Shown here: positions 48,563 to 57,102 of the stretch, piece after piece
How positions within the stretch are numbered: the first letter of the stretch is position 1
Layout: every line of letters starts with the position of its first letter
Assembly: GCF_039363085.1 (NCBI RefSeq)
Contig: NZ_CP134982.1
Span: 1-64,000, forward strand
DNA: 64,000 nucleotides
Origin: Buchnera aphidicola (Ceratoglyphina bambusae)
GTDB taxonomy: Bacteria > Pseudomonadota > Gammaproteobacteria > Enterobacterales > Enterobacteriaceae
Reading direction: 5' to 3'
Notes under the pieces: generated by a model
What the model saw: the letters and a program-made list of their open reading frames with translations, nothing else
Databases searched by the model: none
What the model was told of the DNA's origin: nothing
Made by a program: the position numbers and the translations under genes

Positions 48563-49807
48563 ATGAAAAAATATTTAGTTGGAGGAGCCGTTAGAAACGG
48601 TATTTTAGGATTGCCTATTAAAGACAGAGATTGGGTTATAACAGGATCTAATCCTAAAATTTTAATTTCAAAAAAATATAAACAAGTTGGAAAAAAATTT
48701 CCTGTTTTTTTACATCCAGTTACACATGAAGAATATGCTTTAGCTAGAACAGAAAAGAAAAATGGCACAGGATATAAAGGATTTAAAGTAAATTATTCTT
48801 CAAAAATTACTTTAGAAGAAGATTTAATAAGAAGAGATATTACAATAAATGCTATAGCTAAAGATAAAAATGGAACATATTTTGATCCTTATAATGGTTT
48901 AAAAGATATTAAAAAAAGAATAATAAGACATATATCTTCTTCTTTTTCAGATGATCCACTAAGAGTTTTAAGAGTAGCTAGATTTGCTGCATTATTATTT
49001 CATTTAGGATTTAGAATAAATAAAAAAACACTTATATTAATGTCTAGTAATTTTTTAAGAAGTGAAATATTAAATTTAGAAAAAGAAAGAGTGTGGCAAG
49101 AAACAGAAAAAGCATTTAAAACTTTTAACCCGCATATATATTTTCAAGTATTATTTGATTGTAAAACAATATATATAATTTTTCCAGAAATATATAATTT
49201 ATTGAAATTAAACGAAAAATTTTGTACTTTAAATGATATTAATTTTACTAAACAAAAAGTTTTTCAAGGATTAGCATTTATATCTAAATATACTAAAAAA
49301 ATTGACATTAGGATATCTTTTTTTATACAATTATTCGATTTAAACTTTAATATATTCATTTCAAATAATTTAAGAATATGTTTTTTGAAATTTTTTAAAA
49401 AATATGTTTTAAGTATGTTTGTTAGAATTAATGTTCCAAATAAAATTAAAAATTTATCTATACTATTTATAAAAAATAAATATTTTTTAATTAATATTAA
49501 TGTTAAGTCTTCACATGAAATAGTATTATTTTTAAATAAAATAAATGCGTGGAGAAATCCTAATATAATAAATAAATTATCTTTTTTAGTAGATTTTTAT
49601 ATAAAATTTTTAAACATTTTTTTTTATAAAAAAAAATATAATAATTTTTATCCAGGTAATTATTTAAAAAAAGTTTTTAAATTAACTAAAATAATATCTT
49701 TTAGTTCTATTTCCAAAAATGTAAAAAATGGTATAGAAATACAAAATAAAATAAATGAGTTAAAGAAAATTGCTATAGAAAATTGGAGAAATTCATTGAT
49801 AAAATAA
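48563..49807 (+). CDS. cca: CCA-adding enzyme (tRNA nucleotidyltransferase)
   Basis: Adds CCA to tRNA 3' ends. The 414-residue length matches E. coli (412). The nucleotidyltransferase head is well conserved: YLVGGAVRNGILGLPIKDRDWVI with the catalytic Asp pair in DRD (about 21-23), EEYALARTE, LEEDLIRRDITINAIA and DDPLRVLRVARFAALL. The C-terminal half, which in E. coli is an HD phosphohydrolase, has lost its His-Asp motif (the matching segment reads FFIQLFDLN) and is Phe/Asn/Lys-rich. All six tRNA genes of this window lack encoded CCA, so the enzyme is needed. Confidence 0.96.
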   Translation: MKKYLVGGAVRNGILGLPIKDRDWVITGSNPKILISKKYKQVGKKFPVFLHPVTHEEYALARTEKKNGTGYKGFKVNYSSKITLEEDLIRRDITINAIAKDKNGTYFDPYNGLKDIKKRIIRHISSSFSDDPLRVLRVARFAALLFHLGFRINKKTLILMSSNFLRSEILNLEKERVWQETEKAFKTFNPHIYFQVLFDCKTIYIIFPEIYNLLKLNEKFCTLNDINFTKQKVFQGLAFISKYTKKIDIRISFFIQLFDLNFNIFISNNLRICFLKFFKKYVLSMFVRINVPNKIKNLSILFIKNKYFLININVKSSHEIVLFLNKINAWRNPNIINKLSFLVDFYIKFLNIFFYKKKYNNFYPGNYLKKVFKLTKIISFSSISKNVKNGIEIQNKINELKKIAIENWRNSLIK

Positions 49808-50103
49808 TATATAATATATGTTTTGTATTTTTTTTTTATAATATTTAATATATATTATGTTATAATTTTATATATGTTATTAATTAAAATTTTTATAATA
49901 AAATTAAATTTAAATTTAAATTTAATTTTTTATAGAAATTTTAGTTATATTTTTTTTAAAAATAGATTTTTTAATTAAATATTATTTTATTAATTTTTTT
50001 TAAGATATTTTTATATATTTTATAAACATATTTTATTTAATTAAATGTTATAAATTGTTTTAAAACATTTTTCTATTTTTTTTTAAAAAAATTTATATGT
50101 TTT
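49808..50103. other. Gene-free interval between cca and the pts terminator
   Basis: 296 bases of A/T-rich sequence with no recognisable gene. In other Buchnera uppP (bacA) is remembered from this area; no remnant can be seen. Confidence 0.5.
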
Positions 50104-50125
50104 AAACGGCACTTTAGTGCCGTTT
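50104..50125. terminator. Terminator after crr (and cca)
   Basis: AAACGGCAC (50104-50112) pairs perfectly with GTGCCGTTT (50117-50125) over a TTTA loop. The core GGCAC/GTGCC is G+C-rich and stands out in the region. On the plus strand T-residues follow (T7 in total), and on the minus strand it begins 2 bases after the crr stop codon, so it probably serves both convergent units. Confidence 0.85.
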
Positions 50126-50127
50126 TT

Positions 50128-50631
50128 TTAATTTTCTAAAATCATTATTACAGTTTTTCCAGAAACAATTTTTCCTGACATTTTTTTTATCTTTTTTATT
50201 TTTTCCATATTAGATATTACTACAGGAGTTATTACGGATTTTGCATTTTTTTTTAACATAGGTAAGTCAAATGTTATTATTAAATCTCCTATTTTTACTT
50301 CTTGATTTTCTCTAGCAAATTTTTCAAAACCCTTTCCTTTTAACTTTATAGTATCTATTCCAAAGTGAACAAATAGTTCTATTCCTTCGTCTGATTTTAT
50401 TGAAAACGCATGTAAAGTGTTAAATATTTTACTTATTTTTCCATTTACAGGAGATACTATACTATTTCCTGATGGTTGTATTGCTATTCCATCTCCTACT
50501 ATTTTATCTGAAAATACTGTATCTGGTACTTTTTCAATATCTATTATTTCTCCAGATAAAGGAGCATAAATTTCTATTTTATTATTTTTATAATGGTTTT
50601 TATTTCCAAATATATTAGAAAAAATACCCAT
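50128..50631 (-). CDS. crr: PTS glucose-specific enzyme IIA
   Basis: Soluble phosphocarrier that passes phosphate from HPr to the sugar permease. The 167-residue length matches E. coli (169). The two key histidines are in [12 protein letters not shown] (His75 equivalent) and [15 protein letters not shown] (His90 equivalent), and VSPVNGKI precedes them. It ends the ptsH-ptsI-crr operon. The sugar permease (ptsG or mtlA) is not in the window. Confidence 0.98.
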   Translation of the reverse strand: MGIFSNIFGNKNHYKNNKIEIYAPLSGEIIDIEKVPDTVFSDKIVGDGIAIQPSGNSIVSPVNGKISKIFNTLHAFSIKSDEGIELFVHFGIDTIKLKGKGFEKFARENQEVKIGDLIITFDLPMLKKNAKSVITPVVISNMEKIKKIKKMSGKIVSGKTVIMILEN

Positions 50632-50697
50632 TTATTTCTCCTAAATATTAATATTAATTAATATATTTTGTTATTTTTTAAAATAAAAAAAAAATTG

Positions 50698-52359
50698 TTA
50701 CAATATATTTTTTACTATTTTTTTAGCATTTTTTAAATTACTTTTTCTAATTATTTTTTTTATTATTGGTATTGATGGAGAGTTCATACTTAATTCATCT
50801 ATGCCTATTCCTATTAAAAATTGTGTAGCATGTTTGTTGCTAGCTAGTTCTCCACAAAGTCCAACCCATTTTCCATTAGAATGAGCAGCTTTTACTATTT
50901 TTTTTATTAATTTAATTACTGCTGGATGCATAGGATTATATAAATGAGAAACTAAATCATTTCCTCTATCTACAGCTAAAGTGTATTGAGTTAAATCATT
51001 ACTTCCAATACTAAAAAAATCTACTTCTTTTGCTAATTCATTAGATATTAATGCAGCAGCTGGCGTCTCTATCATTACTCCTATTTTTATATTTTTATTA
51101 AAATTTATATTTTCTTTTTTTAGAGATATTTTAACTTTTTTTACTTCTTTTTTTAAAAAACGTATTTCTTGTAGTGATATTATCATTGGAAACATAATTT
51201 TTAATTGTCCAAAATATGAAGCTCTTAATATTGCTTTTAACTGTGTTCTTAAAATATCTTTTCTTTTCATTAATATTCTTATTGCTCTATATCCTAAAAA
51301 TGGATTATCTTCTCTAGGAAGTTTCATATACTTACAATCTTTATCCCCTCCTATGTCTAAAGTTCTAATTATAACTTCTTTATTTTTCATTTTTTTAGCA
51401 ATTTTTTTGTATGATTCGAATTGTTCATTTTCAGTGGGAAAATTGTTTCTGTTCATAAATAAAAATTCTGTTCTATATAATCCTATTAGTTCAGCTCCAT
51501 TTTTTTTTGCTATTTTTATATCATTAGTATTACTTATATTTGCTCCTATTTTTATTACTTTTCCATCTATAGTTCTTGCTTTAAGATTTTTTAAAAACTT
51601 TAATTTATTTATTTTTTTTAAAAATTTTTTTTTTATTTTTTTTTTATTTTTTATTATATTTTCTTTGGGATTTACATATATTTCATTGTTTATACTATCT
51701 AAAATTATATAATCATTGTTTTTTATTTTCTTAGTAACATTTTTTGCTCCTGCTATAGCTGGTATTCCTAAAGATTTAGCTATAATTGAAGTATGAGATG
51801 TTTCTCCTCCAAGTTCAGTTATAAAACCTAATACGTTTTTTATATTTATTTGCGCTGTTTCAGAAGGAGTTAAATCTTTAGATATAATAATTACTTTTTT
51901 ATTTATTTTATTCAAATTTTTTATATTTATTTTTAATATATTTTTTATTAATCTATTTCCTATATCTTTAATATCTAATGCTCTATTTTTTAAGTATGTA
52001 TTATTTAATTTTTTTATTTCTTTTATTTGTTTTTTTATAATTTTTTTAGTAGAAATTTCTGAAGTATATTGTTTTTTTTTAATAAGAGTTATTATATCTT
52101 TTTCAAACTCTTTATCTTCTAATATCATTATATGGCCTTCAAAAATTTCTGATTTTTCTTTTCCTAATTTTTTTTCTATTTCTTTCTTTATATTTTTTAT
52201 CTGTTTAATAGTTTTCTCTTTAGAATAAAAAAAATTTTTTATTTCTGATTTTATTTCATCTTTCAAAATATTTTTTTTATTTATTTTAACTTTTTGACTA
52301 TCTATTAATAAAGCTTTTCCTAATACTATTCCTGGTGATACTGAAATTCCTGATATCAT
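50698..52359 (-). CDS. ptsI: PTS enzyme I, C-terminally shortened
   Basis: Phosphoenolpyruvate-dependent kinase that phosphorylates HPr. The active-site histidine is in GGETSHTSIIAKSLGIPAI (about 180-198). The PEP-binding TIM barrel shows GIGLYRTEFLFMNR-like LIGLYRTEFLFMNR, RTLDIGGDKDCKYM, FFSIGSNDLTQYTLAVDRGN and the active cysteine in WVGLCGELAS. The protein has 553 residues, about 22 shorter than E. coli (575): it stops after AKKIVKNIL and lacks the last helix. No continuation is seen in another frame. Confidence 0.96.
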   Translation of the reverse strand: MISGISVSPGIVLGKALLIDSQKVKINKKNILKDEIKSEIKNFFYSKEKTIKQIKNIKKEIEKKLGKEKSEIFEGHIMILEDKEFEKDIITLIKKKQYTSEISTKKIIKKQIKEIKKLNNTYLKNRALDIKDIGNRLIKNILKINIKNLNKINKKVIIISKDLTPSETAQINIKNVLGFITELGGETSHTSIIAKSLGIPAIAGAKNVTKKIKNNDYIILDSINNEIYVNPKENIIKNKKKIKKKFLKKINKLKFLKNLKARTIDGKVIKIGANISNTNDIKIAKKNGAELIGLYRTEFLFMNRNNFPTENEQFESYKKIAKKMKNKEVIIRTLDIGGDKDCKYMKLPREDNPFLGYRAIRILMKRKDILRTQLKAILRASYFGQLKIMFPMIISLQEIRFLKKEVKKVKISLKKENINFNKNIKIGVMIETPAAALISNELAKEVDFFSIGSNDLTQYTLAVDRGNDLVSHLYNPMHPAVIKLIKKIVKAAHSNGKWVGLCGELASNKHATQFLIGIGIDELSMNSPSIPIIKKIIRKSNLKNAKKIVKNIL

Positions 52360-52424
52360 AATTTTCCTTCAAAGTTTTTTAAAGTTTATATTTGTTTTGT
52401 AATGTTTTTAAAAAATTAATATAT

Positions 52425-52682
52425 TTAATGTAATTTTGATATAAAATTTTTTAAATGATATACTGCTTTTTTTTCATCTTTACCCTCAGCTGTTATTTTT
52501 ATTATTTTTCCATATGTTAACTCTAATGTTTGTAATTTAAATAAACTTTTTGCATTTACAGTTTTATTTTCTAAAGTTATTTTTATATCTGAAATAAATT
52601 TTTTTGCTTCTTTTACTAATCTAGATGCTGGTCTTATATGTAAACCATTTTTAGACATTATTTTTGTTTCTTCTGTAATCAT
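52425..52682 (-). CDS. ptsH: PTS phosphocarrier protein HPr
   Basis: Small phosphocarrier between enzyme I and the IIA proteins. The 85-residue length equals E. coli. His15 is in NGLHIRPASRLVKEAKKF and Ser46 is in NAKSLFKLQTL, both in the standard places. It is first in the operon, 65 bases before ptsI. Confidence 0.98.
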   Translation of the reverse strand: MITEETKIMSKNGLHIRPASRLVKEAKKFISDIKITLENKTVNAKSLFKLQTLELTYGKIIKITAEGKDEKKAVYHLKNFISKLH

Positions 52683-52998
52683 ATTTTTCTCTTTTAAAAT
52701 TTTATTTATTAATAGAAATTTTAATATTTATAAAAATAAATATTTAAAATATATATTTTATTTTTAAAATAATATTATTATATATAAAAATATAAATCTT
52801 TAAAAATTTATATACAATTTTATTATATATTATTATTAATTTTAACATTAATAGTTTTAATATTTGTCCTGTTTTTTTATATACTTATTTTTTATATTTT
52901 TTTAATTTATATAAATTATATTTTTTATTTTTTATTTATATTTAATACATTTATTTTTTATATAAAAAATATATAATTAATATTTATAATATAATTTC
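52683..52998. other. Gene-free interval between ptsH and ligA
   Basis: 316 bases of A/T-rich DNA between the divergent ptsH and ligA. cysK, which sits upstream of ptsH in E. coli and other Buchnera, is not here and no fragment can be recognised. Confidence 0.55.
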
Positions 52999-54759
52999 AT
53001 GGTATGCAAATTTTTTAAAATGATATCTAACATAAAAAATAAAATTATAAAATTAAAAAAAAAAATTAAGTTATATGAATATTTTTATAACGTCCTTAAC
53101 ATTTCTTTAGTGTCAGATTATAAATATGATAAATTAATGGAATATTTATATAAATTAGAACACAAATATAAATTTATTAATTCTAATGATTCACCTACTA
53201 AAAAAATAGGAGATAATTTTTTAAATGAATTTAAAATTTCTAATCATTTATTACCAATGTTATCATTAGATAGTGTGTATAATAAAGACCGCGTTTTAAA
53301 TTTTTATAATTATATAAAAAAATGTGTGAAAAAAGAATATTTTGATTTTTGTTGTGAATTAAAAATTGATGGTGTTGCTCTAAATGTATTATACAAGGAT
53401 GGTAGTTTGGTACATGCTCTAACTAGAGGAAATGGATATTCTGGAGAAGATGTAACTTCTAACATAAATATAATAAATAATTTGCCCAGAAAGTTATTAG
53501 GTATGCAATTTCCTGAAATATTAGAAGTTAGAGGAGAAGTTTTTATGTTAAAGTCTGATTTTATAAATTTAAATAAGAATTTAAATAAAAATTTTTCAAA
53601 TCCCAGAAACATAGCTTCAGGATCATTAAGAAAAAATAAAAAACTCTCAAATGTTAATTTAAATAGAAAATTATTTTTTTTTGCCTATGGAATAGGTTTT
53701 GTTAAACCAGAAAATTATTTTTTAAGTCATTTTAATATGTTAAAAAAATTAAAGAGTTTTGGTTTTTGTATTAATGCATATAATTTATATTGTAATAGTT
53801 TAAAAAAAATATTTAGTTTTTTTTATAAAAGTGTTTTATTAAAAGAAAAATTAAATTTTGAAATAGATGGTATAGTTATAAAAGTTGATTCAATAAAATA
53901 TCAAAAAAAAATTGGTCATACTTATAAATTTCCTAAATGGGCTATTGCTTTAAAATTTGATACAGAAATTTTAAAGTCTAAAGTTTTGGGAGTAGATTTT
54001 AAAGTTGGACGAACTGGTGTGATTACTCCAGTAGCTAATTTATCTCCTATAAATTTTTCTGGTGTTATTGTTAAAAATGTTTCTATATATAATGAAAATG
54101 AAATTAAAAAGTTAAATTTAAAAATTGGATCTTATGTATTTGTAAAAAGATCTGGTAATGTAATACCTAAAATTGTAAAAGTTATAAATAATAAATTTGA
54201 AAAAGAAATAATTTTCCCTGTAATTTGTCCATGTTGTAAATCTAATCTTTTATTTAATAAAAAAAAAAAAACATCTAGATGTATAAATGGAATTTTTTGT
54301 AAAAAACAAAAAGAAAAGTTAATATTACATTTTTTTTCAAAAAATGGTTTTTATATAAATGGTATAGGCCCAAAATTAATAAAAAAATTAGTAAACTTAA
54401 ATTATATTAATAATCCATTGGACGTCTTTAATTTAAATATAAAAATTTTATGTAAATTAGATAAAATTAATAAAAAATCTGCAAGTAATATAGTAAATAG
54501 ATTAAGAAAATTTAAAAATATAAATTTTTTTAATTTTATATATTCTTTAGGTATTCCGGAAGTGGGTATTTCTACTTCTAAAAATATTTCTGAAGAATTT
54601 AGTTCTTTAAAAGAAATGATGAATGCTAGTTATAAAAGATTTATTAAAATAAAAAATATTGGGAATAAAGTAGCAAAAAATATTTTTAATTTTATTAATT
54701 CTAGTAATAATATTAAATATATAAATAGAATTTCCAAAGTTATAAAAATTTTATTTTAA
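52999..54759 (+). CDS. ligA: NAD-dependent DNA ligase without BRCT domain
   Basis: Seals nicks in DNA using NAD. It has the Ia domain, the adenylation lysine in CELKIDGVAL (about 117-126), LTRGNGYSGEDVT, PRNIASGSLR, the OB fold with KVGRTGVITPVANLSPI and a zinc finger with CPCC and RCINGIFC. Helix-hairpin-helix repeats follow. At 586 residues it is about 85 shorter than E. coli (671): it stops at the end of the HhH part and tRNA-Lys starts 16 bases later, so the BRCT domain is deleted. An in-frame A13 tract lies inside the zinc finger (54249-54261). The start may be the second Met (MISNIKNKI) at 53020. Confidence 0.95.
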   Translation: MVCKFFKMISNIKNKIIKLKKKIKLYEYFYNVLNISLVSDYKYDKLMEYLYKLEHKYKFINSNDSPTKKIGDNFLNEFKISNHLLPMLSLDSVYNKDRVLNFYNYIKKCVKKEYFDFCCELKIDGVALNVLYKDGSLVHALTRGNGYSGEDVTSNINIINNLPRKLLGMQFPEILEVRGEVFMLKSDFINLNKNLNKNFSNPRNIASGSLRKNKKLSNVNLNRKLFFFAYGIGFVKPENYFLSHFNMLKKLKSFGFCINAYNLYCNSLKKIFSFFYKSVLLKEKLNFEIDGIVIKVDSIKYQKKIGHTYKFPKWAIALKFDTEILKSKVLGVDFKVGRTGVITPVANLSPINFSGVIVKNVSIYNENEIKKLNLKIGSYVFVKRSGNVIPKIVKVINNKFEKEIIFPVICPCCKSNLLFNKKKKTSRCINGIFCKKQKEKLILHFFSKNGFYINGIGPKLIKKLVNLNYINNPLDVFNLNIKILCKLDKINKKSASNIVNRLRKFKNINFFNFIYSLGIPEVGISTSKNISEEFSSLKEMMNASYKRFIKIKNIGNKVAKNIFNFINSSNNIKYINRISKVIKILF

Positions 54760-54775
54760 ATTTTAAATTTGTTTA

Positions 54776-54849
54776 TGGGCTGTGCAGGATTTGAACCTGC
54801 GACCAATTGATTAAAAGTCAACTGCTCTACCGGACTGAGCTAACAACCC
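54776..54849 (-). tRNA. tRNA-Lys (TTT)
   Basis: 74-base cloverleaf on the minus strand, acceptor GGGTTGT paired with ACAGCCC (one G-U), anticodon TTT in CTTTTAA, T arm CAGGTTCAAATCCTG, discriminator A. The D loop has one base more than E. coli lysT. CCA is not encoded. Confidence 0.96.
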
Positions 54850-54879
54850 AAATTTTTAATAAAATTATTTTATTTATAT

Positions 54880-54952
54880 TAGGTGATGCCGGATTCGAAC
54901 CGACGACTTCCTCCGTGTAAAGGAGGCACTCTACCGTCTGAGCTAATCACCT
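54880..54952 (-). tRNA. tRNA-Val (TAC)
   Basis: 73-base cloverleaf on the minus strand, acceptor AGGTGAT paired with ATCACCT, anticodon TAC in TTTACAC, T arm CGGTTCGAATCCG, discriminator A. CCA is not encoded. The neighbouring tRNA-Lys suggests a common transcript. Confidence 0.96.
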
Positions 54953-55097
54953 ATTAAAATAATTTACTAATTTTATAGTATAATTAGTTAATAATAACTA
55001 GTCAATATTTTTTTATAATATTTTTCTTTTTTTTATTTTTTAAATATGATTTTATGATTTATAAGAAAAATATAATTTTATGTTACAAAATATTTTT

Positions 55098-56513
55098 ATG
55101 AAAGTGAAAACTAGATTTGCTCCTAGTCCTACTGGTGAATTACATTTTGGAAATATAAGAACTGCTTTATTTTCTTGGTTATTTGCTAGAAAAAATTCAG
55201 GTAAATTTATTTTAAGATTTGAAGATACAGATGTAAACAGAAATGTTTTAGGTTCTATAGAAAAAATTAAAAAAGTAATGAAATGGTTAGGTTTAAATTG
55301 GGATGAGAAAATATATTTTCAAAGTAAAAGATTAAATTATTATTATGATATTATAAATTTTATGCTAAAAAAGAAAATAGCATATAAATGTTATTGTTCA
55401 GAAGAAATATTATATAAAAAAAAAATATGTCAAATAAAAAATCATGAAAATACAAAATATGATGGTTATTGTAGAAATTTAAAACAAAATAACTTTAATT
55501 GTAAAAAACCATATGTTGTTAGATTTAAGAGCCCTAAAAATGGTGTTATATCTTTTGAAGATGCAATAAGGGGATTAATAAAATTTAAAAATAAAGAATT
55601 AGATGATTTTATAATTCAAAGAAGAAATGGAATTCCAACTTATAATTTTTGTGTAGTTTTAGATGATTTAGCGATGAAAATTACTCATGTTATTAGAGGA
55701 GAAGATCATATAAGTAATACACCTAAACAAATAAATATTTTGTTGTCTTTGAACGCTCATATTCCTGTGTATGCACATTTACCTATGTTGTTAGACATTA
55801 ATAAAAACAAACTTTCTAAAAAGAATTTTAATACAAGTATAATTAAATATTTTAATGAAGGATTTTTGCCGGAAGCAATATTAAATTATTTAGTACGATT
55901 AGGATGGTCACATGGAAATAAAGAAATATTTAGTATAACTGAGATGAAAAAATTATTTTCTTTAGAAAAAGTTAGTAAATCGTCTAGTATTTTTGATTAT
56001 AAAAAATTATTATGGATTAATAAATATTATATTAACAATGTTTCTTCTAAAAAAATAGTTTTTTTATTAAAATATTATATGGAAAAAGAAAATATAAATA
56101 TAAAAAATGGACCTAATGTAAAAGAAGTGTTAAAAATTTTTAAAAGTAGATATTTTACTTTAAAGGAAATAGCTTTGTCTTGTCGTTATTTGTATGAGGA
56201 TATAGAAGATTTTAAACATTTATTTTTAAAAAAACATTATTCAAAAGATAGTTTAAAAATGTTAAAGATTATTTATTATAGTTTTAAAAAAATTATTCAT
56301 TGGAATTCTATAGAAATTTGGGAATCTATTAATTCAATATCTTTAAATAACAATATATCTTTAAAAGATATAATTAATTTTATAAGAATAATTTTTACTG
56401 GAAAAAATAATTCTCCAAGTATAAGTATAATAATATATTTAATAGGCAAGAAAAGAGTATTATATAATTTGATTTGTTTGATAAAAATTTTAAGAAAAAA
56501 ATTAATTTTTTAA
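55098..56513 (+). CDS. gltX: Glutamyl-tRNA synthetase
   Basis: Class I synthetase that charges tRNA-Glu. Family similarity begins at MKVKTRFAPSPTGELHFGN, so ATG 55098 is preferred over an upstream ATG at 55080; the product has 471 residues, as in E. coli. HIGH-like motif is LHFGN in the opening, and KMSKS appears as NKLSKKN (about 237-243). VLDDLAMKITHVIRGEDHISNTPKQ is complete. The zinc-site cysteines (CYCSEE, YCRN) are retained. The C-terminal anticodon-binding domain is Lys/Ile-rich. Confidence 0.97.
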   Translation: MKVKTRFAPSPTGELHFGNIRTALFSWLFARKNSGKFILRFEDTDVNRNVLGSIEKIKKVMKWLGLNWDEKIYFQSKRLNYYYDIINFMLKKKIAYKCYCSEEILYKKKICQIKNHENTKYDGYCRNLKQNNFNCKKPYVVRFKSPKNGVISFEDAIRGLIKFKNKELDDFIIQRRNGIPTYNFCVVLDDLAMKITHVIRGEDHISNTPKQINILLSLNAHIPVYAHLPMLLDINKNKLSKKNFNTSIIKYFNEGFLPEAILNYLVRLGWSHGNKEIFSITEMKKLFSLEKVSKSSSIFDYKKLLWINKYYINNVSSKKIVFLLKYYMEKENINIKNGPNVKEVLKIFKSRYFTLKEIALSCRYLYEDIEDFKHLFLKKHYSKDSLKMLKIIYYSFKKIIHWNSIEIWESINSISLNNNISLKDIINFIRIIFTGKNNSPSISIIIYLIGKKRVLYNLICLIKILRKKLIF

Positions 56514-56560
56514 TTTATTTAGTATTTTTTAAAATAGTATAATTTTTTATTTCAAATTTC

Positions 56561-56612
56561 ATTAATATTACATGAATAATTTTTTAAATTTTTCATGTAA
56601 TATTAATTTTTA
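56561..56612. terminator. Terminator between convergent gltX and fliE
   Basis: A perfect 16-bp stem: ATTAATATTACATGAA (56561-56576) pairs with TTCATGTAATATTAAT (56592-56607) over a 15-base loop, followed by T5 on the plus strand. It can end gltX transcription and possibly fliE from the other side. Confidence 0.8.
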
Positions 56613-56614
56613 CA

Positions 56615-56923
56615 TTATATTTGCATGTTCATAATTTCTTTATATGCAGATATCACTTTATCTTTTAGTTTTATAAGCATTTGAATGGATAATGAGGATT
56701 TTTCTAAATTTAATATTATATCGCTTAATGAATTTTTGTTAAAAAAATCTTCTAATTTAAATTTTTCTGTTTCTTTTTCAGCTTTTATACAATTATTGTT
56801 TATTTGTTTAATCATGTCATGAAAACATTTGTAAAAATTATTTTCAGATATTTTATTTTTTGAATTTATTTTATTATTTAGTTCATCAAGTTTTTTTATA
56901 ATGTTGGATTTATTTATTATCAT
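56615..56923 (-). CDS. fliE: Flagellar hook-basal body protein FliE
   Basis: Links the MS ring to the proximal rod. The 102-residue length is usual (E. coli 104). The conserved C-terminal helical part is SSLSIQMLIKLKDKVISAYKEIMNMQI. It is divergent from fliF, the same arrangement as in E. coli. Confidence 0.95.
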   Translation of the reverse strand: MIINKSNIIKKLDELNNKINSKNKISENNFYKCFHDMIKQINNNCIKAEKETEKFKLEDFFNKNSLSDIILNLEKSSLSIQMLIKLKDKVISAYKEIMNMQI

Positions 56924-57102
56924 ATTTTTTTATATAATGTTAATTAAATTATAATTTTATTATATCATATTTATTTTAAAATTATTTTATTATACTTTGT
57001 TTTTATTATATATGTTTGAGTTAATTTTTATTGTTTTTTTATGGTTTTTTATAAAAATGTTTTAATATTATAATTTGTATTATATTAAATGAGAAAATTT
57101 CT

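Noticed and set aside
50641-50700. Frameshift as cause of the short PtsI end
   Set aside because: The other two frames after the stop codon do not resemble the missing C-terminus, so it is a true shortening.
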